Shown here: positions 16,258-25,902 of the stretch, piece by piece
How the letters are laid out: the number at the start of each line of letters is the position of its first letter
Numbering within the stretch: the stretch's first letter is position 1
Source of the DNA: Calothrix sp. NIES-2100
GTDB lineage: Bacteria > Cyanobacteriota > Cyanobacteriia > Cyanobacteriales > Nostocaceae
DNA: 64,000 nucleotides
Direction of reading: 5' to 3'
Assembly (NCBI RefSeq): GCF_002368195.1
Contig: NZ_AP018178.1
Coordinates: 62,001-126,000 of the forward strand
The notes under the pieces: model-generated
Seen by the model: only the letters and a program-made list of their open reading frames with translations
Databases searched by the model: none
Told to the model about the DNA's origin: nothing
Made by a program: the position numbers and the translations under genes

Positions 16258-17889
16258 CTACCTGGGTGGATAATATTGGGGGTTCATCATTGGAGATTGT
16301 GGATAAACAGGGTTAGGCATCGGGTTTACCATGCTGTTAGGATAAGGAACCATGACTGGGGGCGGATAACCATTCATGGGTAAAGTGTTAACTGTACTGT
16401 TGGGTATAGGAGGAGCCATCACTGGTGACTGATAACCTGTTGGTGGCATATTGGTTGTTGGTATATTGGTTGTTGGCATATTGGTTGCCGGCATATTGGT
16501 TGCTGGCATATTAGGTGTTGTGCCATTAGGTATCAGAGTATTTTGGCTAAATTGCTGGTAAGCGGCGCGAGAAATGGCGCTAATCAGTTTTTCGGCACGG
16601 GGGTCGTTGTTGGGTCGTTGTACCATGACTGCGGCGATGTAGCGTTTGCCACTAGGGATATCAACTAAACCTGCATCTGCTAACATTGTGCCAATATCGC
16701 CTGTTTTGTGGGCAATAGTAGCGCCTGCTCCTAAACCGGATGGGAGTAGAGTGTCTTTCTGGGTTTGGCGCATGATATCCAGTAGACGATCGCGCGATCG
16801 CATACTCACCAAATTCCCCTGATTTACCATCGCCATCAAGGTTGCTAATTCTTTGGGACTAGTAGTATTTGTCCCTTGTAAATCTGGGAGTTGATTGCGA
16901 ATGGCTGTAGTTGTTAAACCCCAACTGCGGAACCGCTGATTCAGCGCTTCGATTCCTCCCAGTCGGGCAATCAGCATATTCGTAGCTGTATTGTCGCTGA
17001 TGGTAATCATTTTACTAGCGACTTCTAAAGCTGTGTATTGGGTTCCCGCTGGCTTGTATTGCATATTACCGGAACCACCAGCAATCATCTGCTGCTGCAT
17101 GGTCAGCATTTCATCGAGGCGGATTTTCCCTGCATCCAAATCTTGGAAGAAAGCCACCAAAATCGGGACTTTAATTGTACTAGCTGCGGGAAAACTGGCG
17201 GCGCTATTTATATCTACGTAACTACCTGTATCCAAATCAACTAACAACACTCCTGGTGCCAGATTTGGATTTGCCGCTGTCAGACTTTGTACGGCAGTTT
17301 TTAAGGGGATAATTTCCTGAGACAAATATAAGCCAGAAGGCGTTGCCGCAGTTGGGGTTGCTTGGGGTTGGGATTGCCCTACATTGGTATTACCTGGGTT
17401 TGCAGAATTGGGAGTCATGTGACTAGCGGGGTCTAACACTGACAAAATCGTGCCCATAATCGCGCCGATCCCAACTCCCACAATCAGCAAGCGCATGGTA
17501 TACAACAAAGTTCTGGCCATTGGCTTTAAACGTGTCTTACGCGATCGCCTGGTGTTTCTTGAAGACCCATGCCGCTCGACTCGCACTGTCTTCAACTTTA
17601 CAGTACCAGATTGTACTTGAGGAGGCGCTACCTTTGTTTTGGGAATTGGTTTTACCGCAGCTGGCATTACTAGCCCTGTTTTTGGCCTGGATACCCTAGC
17701 AGCCATTGCGGAGGAGGGATTGTCAGTCTTTGTTACATATGTAATCTGGGGTTCTTTAGCGACACCACGCTTTTGATTAGGTACTTTGACTTTCTTAGCT
17801 TCCACTTTTTGAACTTTACGTGGACGCTGGCGGCGGTTTTCGGGTTGACGCCGTGAGAAAGCTCTTAGTTTGTCACTTGATTCTGACAC
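16258..17889 (-). CDS. membrane-anchored class A beta-lactamase-fold serine hydrolase
   Basis: 543 residues. A long basic cytoplasmic N-terminus (residues 1-130, many Arg/Lys) precedes one membrane helix (about 133-151). A linker leads to the beta-lactamase/transpeptidase fold: S237-T-I-K240 (SxxK), S298-D-N300 and K395-T-G397. The C-terminus (about 450-543) is Pro/Asn-rich with tandem five-residue repeats of the MPATN type. Such proteins are usually annotated serine hydrolase or beta-lactamase; the anchored form with a low-complexity tail suggests a periplasmic peptidoglycan-related role rather than resistance. Start GTG at 17889, preceded by AAGGAG. About 265 bp separate it from the methyltransferase gene upstream. 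Confidence 0.85.
   Translation of the reverse strand: MSESSDKLRAFSRRQPENRRQRPRKVQKVEAKKVKVPNQKRGVAKEPQITYVTKTDNPSSAMAARVSRPKTGLVMPAAVKPIPKTKVAPPQVQSGTVKLKTVRVERHGSSRNTRRSRKTRLKPMARTLLYTMRLLIVGVGIGAIMGTILSVLDPASHMTPNSANPGNTNVGQSQPQATPTAATPSGLYLSQEIIPLKTAVQSLTAANPNLAPGVLLVDLDTGSYVDINSAASFPAASTIKVPILVAFFQDLDAGKIRLDEMLTMQQQMIAGGSGNMQYKPAGTQYTALEVASKMITISDNTATNMLIARLGGIEALNQRFRSWGLTTTAIRNQLPDLQGTNTTSPKELATLMAMVNQGNLVSMRSRDRLLDIMRQTQKDTLLPSGLGAGATIAHKTGDIGTMLADAGLVDIPSGKRYIAAVMVQRPNNDPRAEKLISAISRAAYQQFSQNTLIPNGTTPNMPATNMPATNMPTTNIPTTNMPPTGYQSPVMAPPIPNSTVNTLPMNGYPPPVMVPYPNSMVNPMPNPVYPQSPMMNPQYYPPR
16430..16512 (-). repeat. 15-bp tandem repeat in the serine hydrolase tail
   Basis: About five units of 15 bp (consensus on the plus strand GGCATATTGGTTGTT) encode the (M/I)PxTN repeats of the C-terminal tail. 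The period is a multiple of three, so copy-number change would keep the frame. Confidence 0.75.
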
Positions 17890-18154
17890 CGCTACTCCTT
17901 GTGACCCACTCTATGGTTTTCCTGCTGACTCCCGACCCAAAACTCACTCCTCAAGTACTTTTATACTTTAATATTGAATTCACTTTTTGCCAGTAAGTAG
18001 CATTTTTGTGTTTAGTTTAAGCTATATTATCTATTTTGGGGAGATGAATGGGTACATATTAGCCTAAGTTGCTCTCTTTGATGAGGGGCAAAGGCAGGAG
18101 GGTACAAATAACTAATGACTCTTAGATATTTGACAACTGACCACTGACCACTGA

Positions 18155-18883
18155 CTATTCACGATAATTTGTAATTGCCCATTCTATCTGCCGCAAAATC
18201 CCTCGCAACATCGCTACCTCAGTTGTTTGCAGGTGTGTACGATTATATAACTGACGAAATTTTTCCATGCGGCTAGTTGCAGTATGGGGATAAAGATAAC
18301 CAATCTTTAACAGTAAAGATTCTAATTGTTGATAATAGGCTTCCAGCAAATCCCAAGGTGCGAGTTCCGGGGTTGATGGTGATTGAGTTGCTGGTGGCGC
18401 TGTACATTGTGCCAATTCATAACAGCAGATAGCCACCGCCGTAGCTAAATTCAAGGATTGATAACTTTCATGGGTGGGAATCTGCACAAACCGCTGCGCA
18501 TAGTTTAATTCTTCATTGCTTAATCCTCGGTCTTCCCTACCAAAAATTAAAGCTACTGGTTGTTCTGGTTCTTCTAGTAACCAAGGTAAGGCGGTGCGGG
18601 GGTTTTCTAAAGGTGTTTCCCAACTGCTAACCCTACCGCTGGTGGCTATTACCCTGACACATCCTTGCAAGGCTTGGGGTAATGTCTGCACCACGATCGC
18701 CGATTCGAGAATTTCCTTAGCATGAACCGCCATTTTCATTGCGTCCGGCGAGTTGCGATCGCATTGGGGATTGACTATGACTAGCTGATTGAGTCCAAAA
18801 TTTTTCATCGCCCGCGCGATCGCCCCCAGGTTTAATGGGCCTGCTGGCTCCACCAACACAATTTTTAACCCAGCTAATCCCAT
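18155..18883 (-). CDS. SpoU/TrmH-superfamily RNA methyltransferase (TrmJ-like)
   Basis: 242 residues of the SPOUT class, which methylate ribose 2'-OH of tRNA or rRNA using S-adenosylmethionine bound in a trefoil knot. The three diagnostic motifs are present: N-terminal PLNLGAIARAMKNFGL, central LIFGREDRGLSNEEL, and SLNLATAVAICCYEL near residue 145. The C-terminal extension (about 170-242, RMEKFRQLYNRTHL) resembles TrmJ, which modifies position 32 of tRNAs. ATG at 18883. No operon partner. Confidence 0.88.
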   Translation of the reverse strand: MGLAGLKIVLVEPAGPLNLGAIARAMKNFGLNQLVIVNPQCDRNSPDAMKMAVHAKEILESAIVVQTLPQALQGCVRVIATSGRVSSWETPLENPRTALPWLLEEPEQPVALIFGREDRGLSNEELNYAQRFVQIPTHESYQSLNLATAVAICCYELAQCTAPPATQSPSTPELAPWDLLEAYYQQLESLLLKIGYLYPHTATSRMEKFRQLYNRTHLQTTEVAMLRGILRQIEWAITNYRE

Positions 18884-18990
18884 TTCTTACCTCCCACTAT
18901 CCTACCTGAATATATTTGCCGAATAATTCAGAATTCTACGCATTTTTCCACAGATAGCGATCGCCAATAATTCAGCATGAACAGAAAAGT

Positions 18991-19081
18991 TAAGCTATTC
19001 TGCTTTTAAGTTGCACAATCCATCGTCAGGGCTGTCAACGGTCAACGGTCAACAGTCAACAGCCCTTATTAGTATTTATGC
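18991..19081. repeat. dispersed repeat, copy A (truncates xisH)
   Basis: About 91 bp running from TAAGCTATTCTGCTTTTAAG to CTTATTAGTATTTATGC. It is closely related to 26103-26200. The arms AGGGCTGT and ACAGCCCT flank a variable block of 7-bp GTCAACG/GTCAACA repeats. The last bases supply the ATG used by xisH. Confidence 0.75.
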
Positions 19082-19443
19082 AATTTAGAACTCATGACCC
19101 ATTACGGGTTGAATTTGGTGAAGAGGATAAAATTTCCATCGATTTAGGGGCAGAGCAACTTGTAGGAGCAGAAAAAGCTGAACAAAAAATAGCTGTAGAA
19201 ATCAAAAGTTTTTTAAGTGATTCAGCTATTTTTGATTTTCATCTAGCTTTGGGACAATTTTTGAATTATCGTCTAGTTTTAGAAGACACAGAACCAGAAC
19301 GTCTTCTATATTTAGCTGTTCCGCTTCAAGCCTATGAATCTTTTTTTAATCGAGATTTACCCAAAGCTTCCATTAAGAAATACCAAGTTAAATTAATAAT
19401 TTATGATTCAATGAATGAGGTAATAGTCAAATGGATAAATTAA
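19078..19443 (+). CDS. xisH: XisH-family protein, 5'-truncated
   Basis: XisH was named for excision of the fdxN element in Anabaena heterocysts; the wider family is common in filamentous cyanobacteria next to XisI. Conserved stretches here are THDPL, IDLGAE, KIAVEIKSFL (an ExK motif of PD-(D/E)XK type), FHLALGQFLNYRL and KLIIYD. The protein has 121 residues and begins at MQFRTHDPL, while relatives carry about 15-20 more N-terminal residues (KDxFHxxVKxALxKDGW type). The ATG sits inside the end of a dispersed repeat, so the native 5' end has been replaced. It may still be translated. The last 13 nt overlap xisI. Confidence 0.85.
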   Translation: MQFRTHDPLRVEFGEEDKISIDLGAEQLVGAEKAEQKIAVEIKSFLSDSAIFDFHLALGQFLNYRLVLEDTEPERLLYLAVPLQAYESFFNRDLPKASIKKYQVKLIIYDSMNEVIVKWIN

Positions 19444-19766
19444 CGAAGTATCGCCAATATATTCAGCAGTTATTGACAGAAGAATCTCAAGGAAAAACCA
19501 TTGGTGGAGACATTGAATCACAAACAGTCTTTGATTTAGCCAACGATCGTTATTTATTAATTGACTTGGGATGGAATGGACATCGACGAATTTACAACTG
19601 TGTGCTTCATTTGGAAATTAGATCAGGTAAGATTTGGATTCAACGCAATCAAACAGATACACCAATTGCCGATAAACTAAGAGTAAAGGGTGCTGAGAAA
19701 GACGATATTATTCTGGGGCTTCAGCCTCCCTATGTTCGAGAATACACTGGATTTGGCGTTAGTTAA
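19431..19766 (+). CDS. xisI: XisI-family protein
   Basis: 111 residues, partner of XisH. Typical family pattern: MDKLTKYRQYIQQLL, DRYLLIDLGWNG, RRIYNCVLHLEI, GKIWIQRNQTDTPIADKL, and the C-terminus LGLQPPYVREYTGFGV. Overlaps xisH by 13 nt, the usual translational coupling of the pair. The two proteins probably form a complex; in the fdxN system both were needed for excision, but most family members are not beside an excision element and no site-specific recombinase is seen here. Confidence 0.92.
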   Translation: MDKLTKYRQYIQQLLTEESQGKTIGGDIESQTVFDLANDRYLLIDLGWNGHRRIYNCVLHLEIRSGKIWIQRNQTDTPIADKLRVKGAEKDDIILGLQPPYVREYTGFGVS

Positions 19767-19814
19767 GACCATTGAATTAAGATTCTGACTCCAAAGCGCA
19801 CCTCAAGCAGTACA

Positions 19815-22415
19815 ATGTGCGGGGGTTTGATTAACAATGCTATGCTACGTCCCGCGCCAATGAGAAGATCCAGAAAATTTCGGTTGCTTAAGGCACTTAA
19901 GAACTTCGTAATTTTACTATTAGTGTTGGGACTGTTATTAGTAGGATGTGTTACTTATAATGTGCGTCAATCCTTTCCTGTAGAAAATGGAGCGATCGCT
20001 CTTTCGGGATTGAAGGCTGAGGTAAGCGTTCAGCGCGATCAATGGGGTGTTCCCCACATTTACGCCGCCAATTCCCACGATCTATTTATGGCGCAAGGAT
20101 ACATCCACGCCCAAGACCGGTTTTGGCAAATGGACTTTTGGCGACACATCGGTTCTGGGCGACTCTCCGAAATGTTTGGTTCCTCCCAAATCACCACAGA
20201 CAAGTATCTGCGAACAATGGGTTGGGCTAGGGTGGCGCAGCAAGAAATCGCACAAGTTAATGCTCAGATGAAGGGATATCTGGAAGCCTACGCTGATGGA
20301 GTAAATGCTTATCTAGCAGAGCATCAAGGCAGTAAACTCAGTCTAGAATATGCGGTGTTGAAATTGCTCAATCCTGGGTATAAACCAGAACCTTGGCAAA
20401 TGCTGCACTCCCTAACTTGGGGTAAGGTGATGGCTTATGATTTGGGGAGAAACTTTGAGCGGGAAATTGAACGTACCATTTTACTGAAAACCTTAAATCT
20501 GGCTCAGGTAGAAGAACTTTTCCCGCCATACCCCCAAGACTTACCAGTAATTTTACCAGACCTGCAACAAAGAAAAACCGGAGAGGACGACGATTTTGAC
20601 GAGACAGAATTGATTGCTTCTAGTATTGTGGAAGCAAAATCAGCAATTACCCCAGCTTTGGAGTCAATTACCAAGCCCATGCTAGCTTTAGAGGAATTAA
20701 TCGGTTCTAGGGGAATTGGGATTGGCTCGAATAACTGGGTAATATCGGGGAAGCGCACGAGTACAGGTAAGCCAATCTTAGCGAATGATCCGCATTTAGC
20801 AGTACAATTACCTTCGATTTGGTATGAAGTGGGATTGCACTGTATACCCAAGAGTGCAGAATGTCCCTACAATGTGACCGGCTTTTCCTTCGCGGGGATG
20901 CTAGGAGTAATTATCGGTCATAGCGATCGCATTGCTTGGGGTGTGACCAATGTGGAACCAGATGTCATGGATTTATACATTGAGAAAATTAACCCAGACA
21001 ACCCCAACCAATATGAGGTTAATGGTAAATGGGTGGATATGCAACTAGTCCAAGAGACGATTCAAGTTGCTCTAAATCAGCCGATTGTGCAAACAGTGCG
21101 CTACACCAGACATGGCCCCATTCTCTCGGATGTCTCACCTAAGTTACAACAGTTAAGTGCAAATCAGGGGGTAGAAATCCCGCCACAATACGCTGTGGCT
21201 TTGCGCTGGACTGCCTTAGAACCGGCTACTTTAGGATATGCTATTCCTTTACTGAATCGTGCCCAAAATTGGGAAGAATTTCGCACGGCGGCGAAAAACT
21301 TTGATGTCCCTGCCCAAAACCTAGTTTATGCTGACGTTGATGGCAATATTGGCTACCAAATGCCAGGTAAATTACCCATCCGCGCCAAAGGAAATGGGCG
21401 CTATCCGGTTCCTGGTTGGACAGATGAATATGAGTGGCTAGGCTATATTGACTTTGAGCAGCTACCCAAAAGTTTTAACCCACCCCAAGGTTACATTGTT
21501 ACCGCTAACAATTTAGTCCAAAATAAATATCCTTATTTAATTACCACCGACTGGGTTTATGGCTACCGCGCACAGCGGATTGTCGAGATGATTGCCCAGG
21601 CAGATCAACTTTTATCCCTGCTGGATGTAGAGTTGATCCAGGGCGATAACCGCAATTTAAATGCCAAAACTCTCGTACCATTATTAAAAGCTATCTCCCT
21701 GGATACCCTACAGCTGGAAGCTGCAAGACAATTACTCATCAATTGGAATATGCAGCTAGAAATGTCATCGCCTGCGGCGGCTTTGTTTGAGGTATTCTGG
21801 AAACACTTACTCGCAGATACCTTCCACGATCAGTTACCTCAAGAGTATTTTCCCGATGGAGGCGATCGCTGGTATGAAGTTATGAAAAATCTGGTGAAAC
21901 AGCCAAATAGTAGCTGGTGGGATAACCGCAACACCCCAACCCTAGAGAACCGTGACACAATTGTGCGTCAGGCTTTTACGGAAGCTGTAAATGAACTCGA
22001 ACAAATTCAAGGTAAAGATCCAAACTCCTGGAACTGGGGTAAGTTACATACCGTTACATTTCGTAACGCTACTTTAGGTAAATCTGGAGTTGCACCTATG
22101 GAAGCTTTATTTAATCGGGGTAATTTTGCTACTGGAGGGAATGGGGAAACCGTCAACGCAAATCGCTGGAAAGCCAACCAATCTTTTGAGGTGACAGATA
22201 TTCCTTCCCTACGGATGATTGTAGATTTGAATAATCTGGATAAATCGGTAGCAATTCATACCCCAGGACAATCAGGTCATGCCTTCCATAAGCATTACAC
22301 AGATATGGTTGATTATTGGCGCAAAATTGAATATCACCCCATGCTTTGGGAGAAAGAAATTGTGAATACTAACACAGCTGCAACACTTAAGTTAATTCCC
22401 AAATTGGCAAGTTGA
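19815..22415 (+). CDS. penicillin acylase family protein (Ntn hydrolase)
   Basis: Up to 866 residues. A hydrophobic segment near residues 31-45 ends in LVGC, which could be a lipobox, so the protein is exported and possibly lipid-anchored. The Ntn-hydrolase nucleophile is Ser305 in GSNNWV, where the precursor would be cut into alpha and beta chains; just before it (about 250-300) is an acidic spacer. ANDPHL, TRHGPI and GNIGYQMPG further support the family. Substrates may be acyl-homoserine lactones or other amides; this cannot be told from sequence. Start uncertain: ATGs at 19815, 19842 and 19860 all lie before the membrane segment. Confidence 0.9.
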   Translation: MCGGLINNAMLRPAPMRRSRKFRLLKALKNFVILLLVLGLLLVGCVTYNVRQSFPVENGAIALSGLKAEVSVQRDQWGVPHIYAANSHDLFMAQGYIHAQDRFWQMDFWRHIGSGRLSEMFGSSQITTDKYLRTMGWARVAQQEIAQVNAQMKGYLEAYADGVNAYLAEHQGSKLSLEYAVLKLLNPGYKPEPWQMLHSLTWGKVMAYDLGRNFEREIERTILLKTLNLAQVEELFPPYPQDLPVILPDLQQRKTGEDDDFDETELIASSIVEAKSAITPALESITKPMLALEELIGSRGIGIGSNNWVISGKRTSTGKPILANDPHLAVQLPSIWYEVGLHCIPKSAECPYNVTGFSFAGMLGVIIGHSDRIAWGVTNVEPDVMDLYIEKINPDNPNQYEVNGKWVDMQLVQETIQVALNQPIVQTVRYTRHGPILSDVSPKLQQLSANQGVEIPPQYAVALRWTALEPATLGYAIPLLNRAQNWEEFRTAAKNFDVPAQNLVYADVDGNIGYQMPGKLPIRAKGNGRYPVPGWTDEYEWLGYIDFEQLPKSFNPPQGYIVTANNLVQNKYPYLITTDWVYGYRAQRIVEMIAQADQLLSLLDVELIQGDNRNLNAKTLVPLLKAISLDTLQLEAARQLLINWNMQLEMSSPAAALFEVFWKHLLADTFHDQLPQEYFPDGGDRWYEVMKNLVKQPNSSWWDNRNTPTLENRDTIVRQAFTEAVNELEQIQGKDPNSWNWGKLHTVTFRNATLGKSGVAPMEALFNRGNFATGGNGETVNANRWKANQSFEVTDIPSLRMIVDLNNLDKSVAIHTPGQSGHAFHKHYTDMVDYWRKIEYHPMLWEKEIVNTNTAATLKLIPKLAS

Positions 22416-22735
22416 CAAGGAGACATTGGGTATTAAGAGTTAAATATTTATCTGACTAAGCTGCAATCTTCTTGACATCAAATTTTTAAATGGCATCTAC
22501 CAATAGATAGATTCTTGTAATTTTGAGATTGAAAAAAATAAATTATATAGCTTTAATCGCAAACTTAATCAGCAGTTGATATTGCTTGCTGTGGTTAAAG
22601 AAAACCATTGCTTACCTTCGGTTTATACGGATGTAGTCATCGGATTTTTTACCTGATAATTCATATTATGTAGCTGTCTAATTTTTCTAGTTTGGTATCT
22701 ATTATGCCTGAGTATCCCTCCAATATTGATATGCT
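22416..22735. other. intergenic region, no gene seen
   Basis: AT-rich spacer of about 320 bp between the acylase gene and the histidine kinase; no repeat or strong hairpin recognised. Confidence 0.5.
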
Positions 22736-24487
22736 ATGAGTGACTATTCTCCGATTAATAATTACTGTTTGCAAAATAATCTCTATAGTTTGTTTTTGGA
22801 ACACCTACCAATTGCGGCTGCGATGTTAGATTGCGAAATGAAGTATTTACTCACCAGCCAACGATGGTTGAGTGAGCTAGGCTTGGAGGGACAAGAGATT
22901 ATTGGGCGATCGCACAAAGATGTATTTCGGCACTTCAGTGAATCATTGACACAGGCATATCAGCACTGTGTGATGGCAGCTGTGGGATTGTGTATAGAGG
23001 AGGAATTTCAGCAGACTCATGGTTTAACAGGCTGGCGACAATGGACGTTTCAACCTTGGTACAGCTGCACGGGAGTTGTCAACGGGGTGATGCTATTAAT
23101 TGAAGATGTCACAAATCGTAAACAGGCAGAACTGTTACTACGTCAGGAACATAAAAAAGCTGAAGAAGCTATGTTTCGTCTAGCAGCAATTGTCGAGTCC
23201 TCGGATGATGCGATTATGAGCAAAACCTTGGATAGTGTGATTGTCAGCTGGAATCGTGGCGCACAAAGACTGTTTGGTTACACAGCACAAGAAATGATCG
23301 CTCAATCTGTAACAATGTTGATTCCTGGCGATCGCATCGATGAGGAATCCCAAATTATCGAGAAACTCAGGCGCGGAGAACGGGTTGATCACTTTGAAAC
23401 AGTGCGTCAAAGCAAGGATGGAACCTTGATTGATATTTCGCTAACCATTTCTCCAGTTAAAGATTTCACAGGTAAAATCATTGGTGCTTCCACAATTGCT
23501 CGCGATATCAGTGTTCGCAAACAAGCCGAAGCAGCTTTGCGACACTCCGAAGCCCAATTACGGCAGAAAGCAGCCGATCTGGAAACTACCTTACTGGAAC
23601 TGAAACGAACCCAAGCTCAGCTAGTGCAGAATGAGAAAATGTCTAGTTTGGGTCAATTAGTGGCTGGGGTAGCCCATGAAATCAATAACCCCGTTAACTT
23701 TATTTATGCTAACTTAAATCCTGCCAAAGACTACATTCAAGATTTGCTAGGACTACTGCAATTATATCAACAGCATTACCCCAACCCAGAAACGGAAATC
23801 CACAACAAAAGCCAGCAAATCGATCTAGATTTCCTTGTGATAGATTTGCCCAAGTTACTCTATTCAATGGAAGTTGGTGCAGAAAGAATTAAAAATATTG
23901 TACTTTCTTTACGGAATTTCTCCCGTAAGGATGAAGCCGAAATGAAATCTGTCAATATCCATGAAGGGATTGATAGTACGTTGATGATTTTACAGAATCG
24001 CCTGAAAGCCAAGCAAGATTATCCGGAAATCCAAGTGATTAAAAACTATGGTAACCTGCCATTAGTTGAGTGCTATGCCGGACAACTCAACCAAGTATTT
24101 ATGAACATTATTAACAATGCAATCGATGCCCTGGAAGAACGAGACCAATGGCGCACATTTGCGGAGATTAAACAACAGCCTAGCCAAATTCAGATTTGTA
24201 CAGAGATAGTAAATTCAGACCACATACAGATCCGGATTTCGGATAACGGCTATGGTATTCCAGAATCTGTGCAAAAGCGATTGTGTGAACCATTTTTTAC
24301 GACTAAGCCAGTTGGTAAAGGGACAGGATTAGGAATGTCGATTAGCTACCAGATTGTGACCGAAAAGCATGGCGGCTCATTACAGTGCTATTCTATACCT
24401 GGTCAGGGAGCCGAGTTTGCGATCAAAATTCCGATTCGGCAGTCTCAGCAGCTAGCTAATAAAATAGAAAAAACCTATTTTAATTAA
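22736..24487 (+). CDS. PAS-domain sensor histidine kinase
   Basis: 583 residues, no membrane segment, so cytoplasmic. Two PAS domains (about 15-130 and 145-262; the second has SWNRGAQRLFGYTAQEM and ends TIARDISVRKQAE). A coiled-coil linker (about 265-300) leads to a kinase core with phosphoacceptor His314 in GVAHEINNPVNF. The ATP-binding domain has N box NNAIDAL, SDNGYGI, PFFTTKP and GKGTGLGMSIS. The kinase core closely resembles that of the HNOBA kinase at 26474-27970, suggesting duplication. No response regulator is adjacent, so its partner is unknown. ATG at 22736. Confidence 0.92.
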   Translation: MSDYSPINNYCLQNNLYSLFLEHLPIAAAMLDCEMKYLLTSQRWLSELGLEGQEIIGRSHKDVFRHFSESLTQAYQHCVMAAVGLCIEEEFQQTHGLTGWRQWTFQPWYSCTGVVNGVMLLIEDVTNRKQAELLLRQEHKKAEEAMFRLAAIVESSDDAIMSKTLDSVIVSWNRGAQRLFGYTAQEMIAQSVTMLIPGDRIDEESQIIEKLRRGERVDHFETVRQSKDGTLIDISLTISPVKDFTGKIIGASTIARDISVRKQAEAALRHSEAQLRQKAADLETTLLELKRTQAQLVQNEKMSSLGQLVAGVAHEINNPVNFIYANLNPAKDYIQDLLGLLQLYQQHYPNPETEIHNKSQQIDLDFLVIDLPKLLYSMEVGAERIKNIVLSLRNFSRKDEAEMKSVNIHEGIDSTLMILQNRLKAKQDYPEIQVIKNYGNLPLVECYAGQLNQVFMNIINNAIDALEERDQWRTFAEIKQQPSQIQICTEIVNSDHIQIRISDNGYGIPESVQKRLCEPFFTTKPVGKGTGLGMSISYQIVTEKHGGSLQCYSIPGQGAEFAIKIPIRQSQQLANKIEKTYFN

Positions 24488-24726
24488 GTTAAAAAACTTA
24501 AAAATGAGTGCGATCGCATCTTTTAAAGACCTTAATCGTTCAACTTAATTTGGGTTTAATACATTAAGATAAATTAGGGTATTAGTATCAATTAATTGCC
24601 TGAGCGATCGCAGTTATTATAAATTTCATAATTCTTCTAACTTCATAAATGATTCCTCTCAATTCTGTAAGTTAATTATCAGTTTTTTGAATTAGTGTAA
24701 CTTTAGTCTCTTACCAAGATAAAATA

Positions 24727-25902
24727 TTATATTTTCTGATATCGCATTCCTGGTAATTGGGAAACCAAACCCATTAATTCTAACTGTAATAAAGCGCTGG
24801 AAACTGAGCCTGTATTCAAGTTAGTTTTTTGCACAATAAAATCAAAGGGTAAAGCATCACACCCTAGAGTATCTATTACCTGTTGCAATTCTGGTGATAA
24901 ATTGGTTAAAGGCAACTGCTGCGGTGCTGAGGATTCTGCAACTACATCCAATTGTGGTATTGCTCCCAGCATTTTTAAGAGTTCGTCTAATTCTTTGAGA
25001 ATCATCGAAGCTCCTTGACTAATTAATTTTAAACACCCTTGGGATGGCAAGTCGTCTAATCTTCCAGGTAATGCATAGACATCTCTACCAAAATCATTGG
25101 CGTAGGTGGCTGTAATTAAAGCGCCGGATTTTAAAGGCGCTTCTATCACTAAAATGGCGCGGCTTAAACCTGCAATGATGCGATTGCGGCGCGGAAAGTG
25201 GGTGCGATCGGGTGGAGTTTTGGCGGGATATTCACTGACTACTAATCCCGCAGTCAAAATTTGTTTGTACAAATCCCGATTTTTGGGTGGATAGATGATA
25301 TCTACACCCGTACCTAAAACTGCGATCGTCCGTCCACCTGCTTTCATTGTGGCTGAGTGGCTTTCGGTATCAATTCCCTCAGCCATCCCAGAAACAACTG
25401 TGAAACCGTTTTTTGCTAAAGCTGTACTAATCTGGCGAGTCCAACGGATGCCATAATCTGAGGGTTGACGAGTCCCGACAATCCCAACTAAGGGTTTATG
25501 TCCGAGATTTTCTTGGAGTTCTACTTCCCCGCGATAGTACAAAATCGCAGGTGGACTGGGTGTTTCTAATAGTAACCGGGGATAATCTGCATCTGCTGGT
25601 GTCCAAAAATGGGGGTTTTCTTGTTGGTGCTTGATCAGTAGTTGTTCTGGATGGAGACGCGATCGCTGTTTGACTACTTTTTCTAATGTCTGCGAACCAA
25701 AACCCTCTACCTGTGCTAATTCCAACCCAGTCGCTTTCCAAGCTGTTGCCAGTGTGCCAAAATGCTGTTGCAAGCGCCGTAGCAATACTGGGCCAATCCC
25801 AGAAATTTGCGACCAAGCTAACCAATACGCGCGTTCTTCTCCCACTTTTCCATCCTCACACCACCTTGATTGAGTATTCCCAAATTTGCTTGATCTGTTC
25901 AT
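24727..25902 (-). CDS. dprA: DNA-processing protein DprA (Smf)
   Basis: 391 residues. DprA binds incoming single-stranded DNA and loads RecA during natural transformation. Domains: an N-terminal helix-hairpin-helix-like part (SQISGIGPVLLRRLQQHFG, about 31-50), the Rossmann-like DprA core (VGIVGTRQPSDYGIRWTRQI, VVSGMAEGIDTESHS, VLGTGVDIIYPPKN, SEYPAKTPPDRTHFPRRNRII, ALPGRLDD) and a C-terminal winged-helix-like domain (about 325-391). The ATG at 25902 lies somewhat upstream of the first conserved motif; a later start is possible. Suggests competence, as reported for several cyanobacteria. Confidence 0.93.
   Translation of the reverse strand: MNRSSKFGNTQSRWCEDGKVGEERAYWLAWSQISGIGPVLLRRLQQHFGTLATAWKATGLELAQVEGFGSQTLEKVVKQRSRLHPEQLLIKHQQENPHFWTPADADYPRLLLETPSPPAILYYRGEVELQENLGHKPLVGIVGTRQPSDYGIRWTRQISTALAKNGFTVVSGMAEGIDTESHSATMKAGGRTIAVLGTGVDIIYPPKNRDLYKQILTAGLVVSEYPAKTPPDRTHFPRRNRIIAGLSRAILVIEAPLKSGALITATYANDFGRDVYALPGRLDDLPSQGCLKLISQGASMILKELDELLKMLGAIPQLDVVAESSAPQQLPLTNLSPELQQVIDTLGCDALPFDFIVQKTNLNTGSVSSALLQLELMGLVSQLPGMRYQKI

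Noticed and set aside
16258..17889. Antibiotic-resistance beta-lactamase
   Set aside because: Catalytic motifs are present, but the long basic cytoplasmic part, membrane anchor and low-complexity tail point to a cell-envelope protein; resistance cannot be claimed.
19078..19766. xisH/xisI as evidence of an fdxN-type excision element here
   Set aside because: No site-specific recombinase (xisF-like) or fdxN gene in the window; the pair is widespread without such elements.
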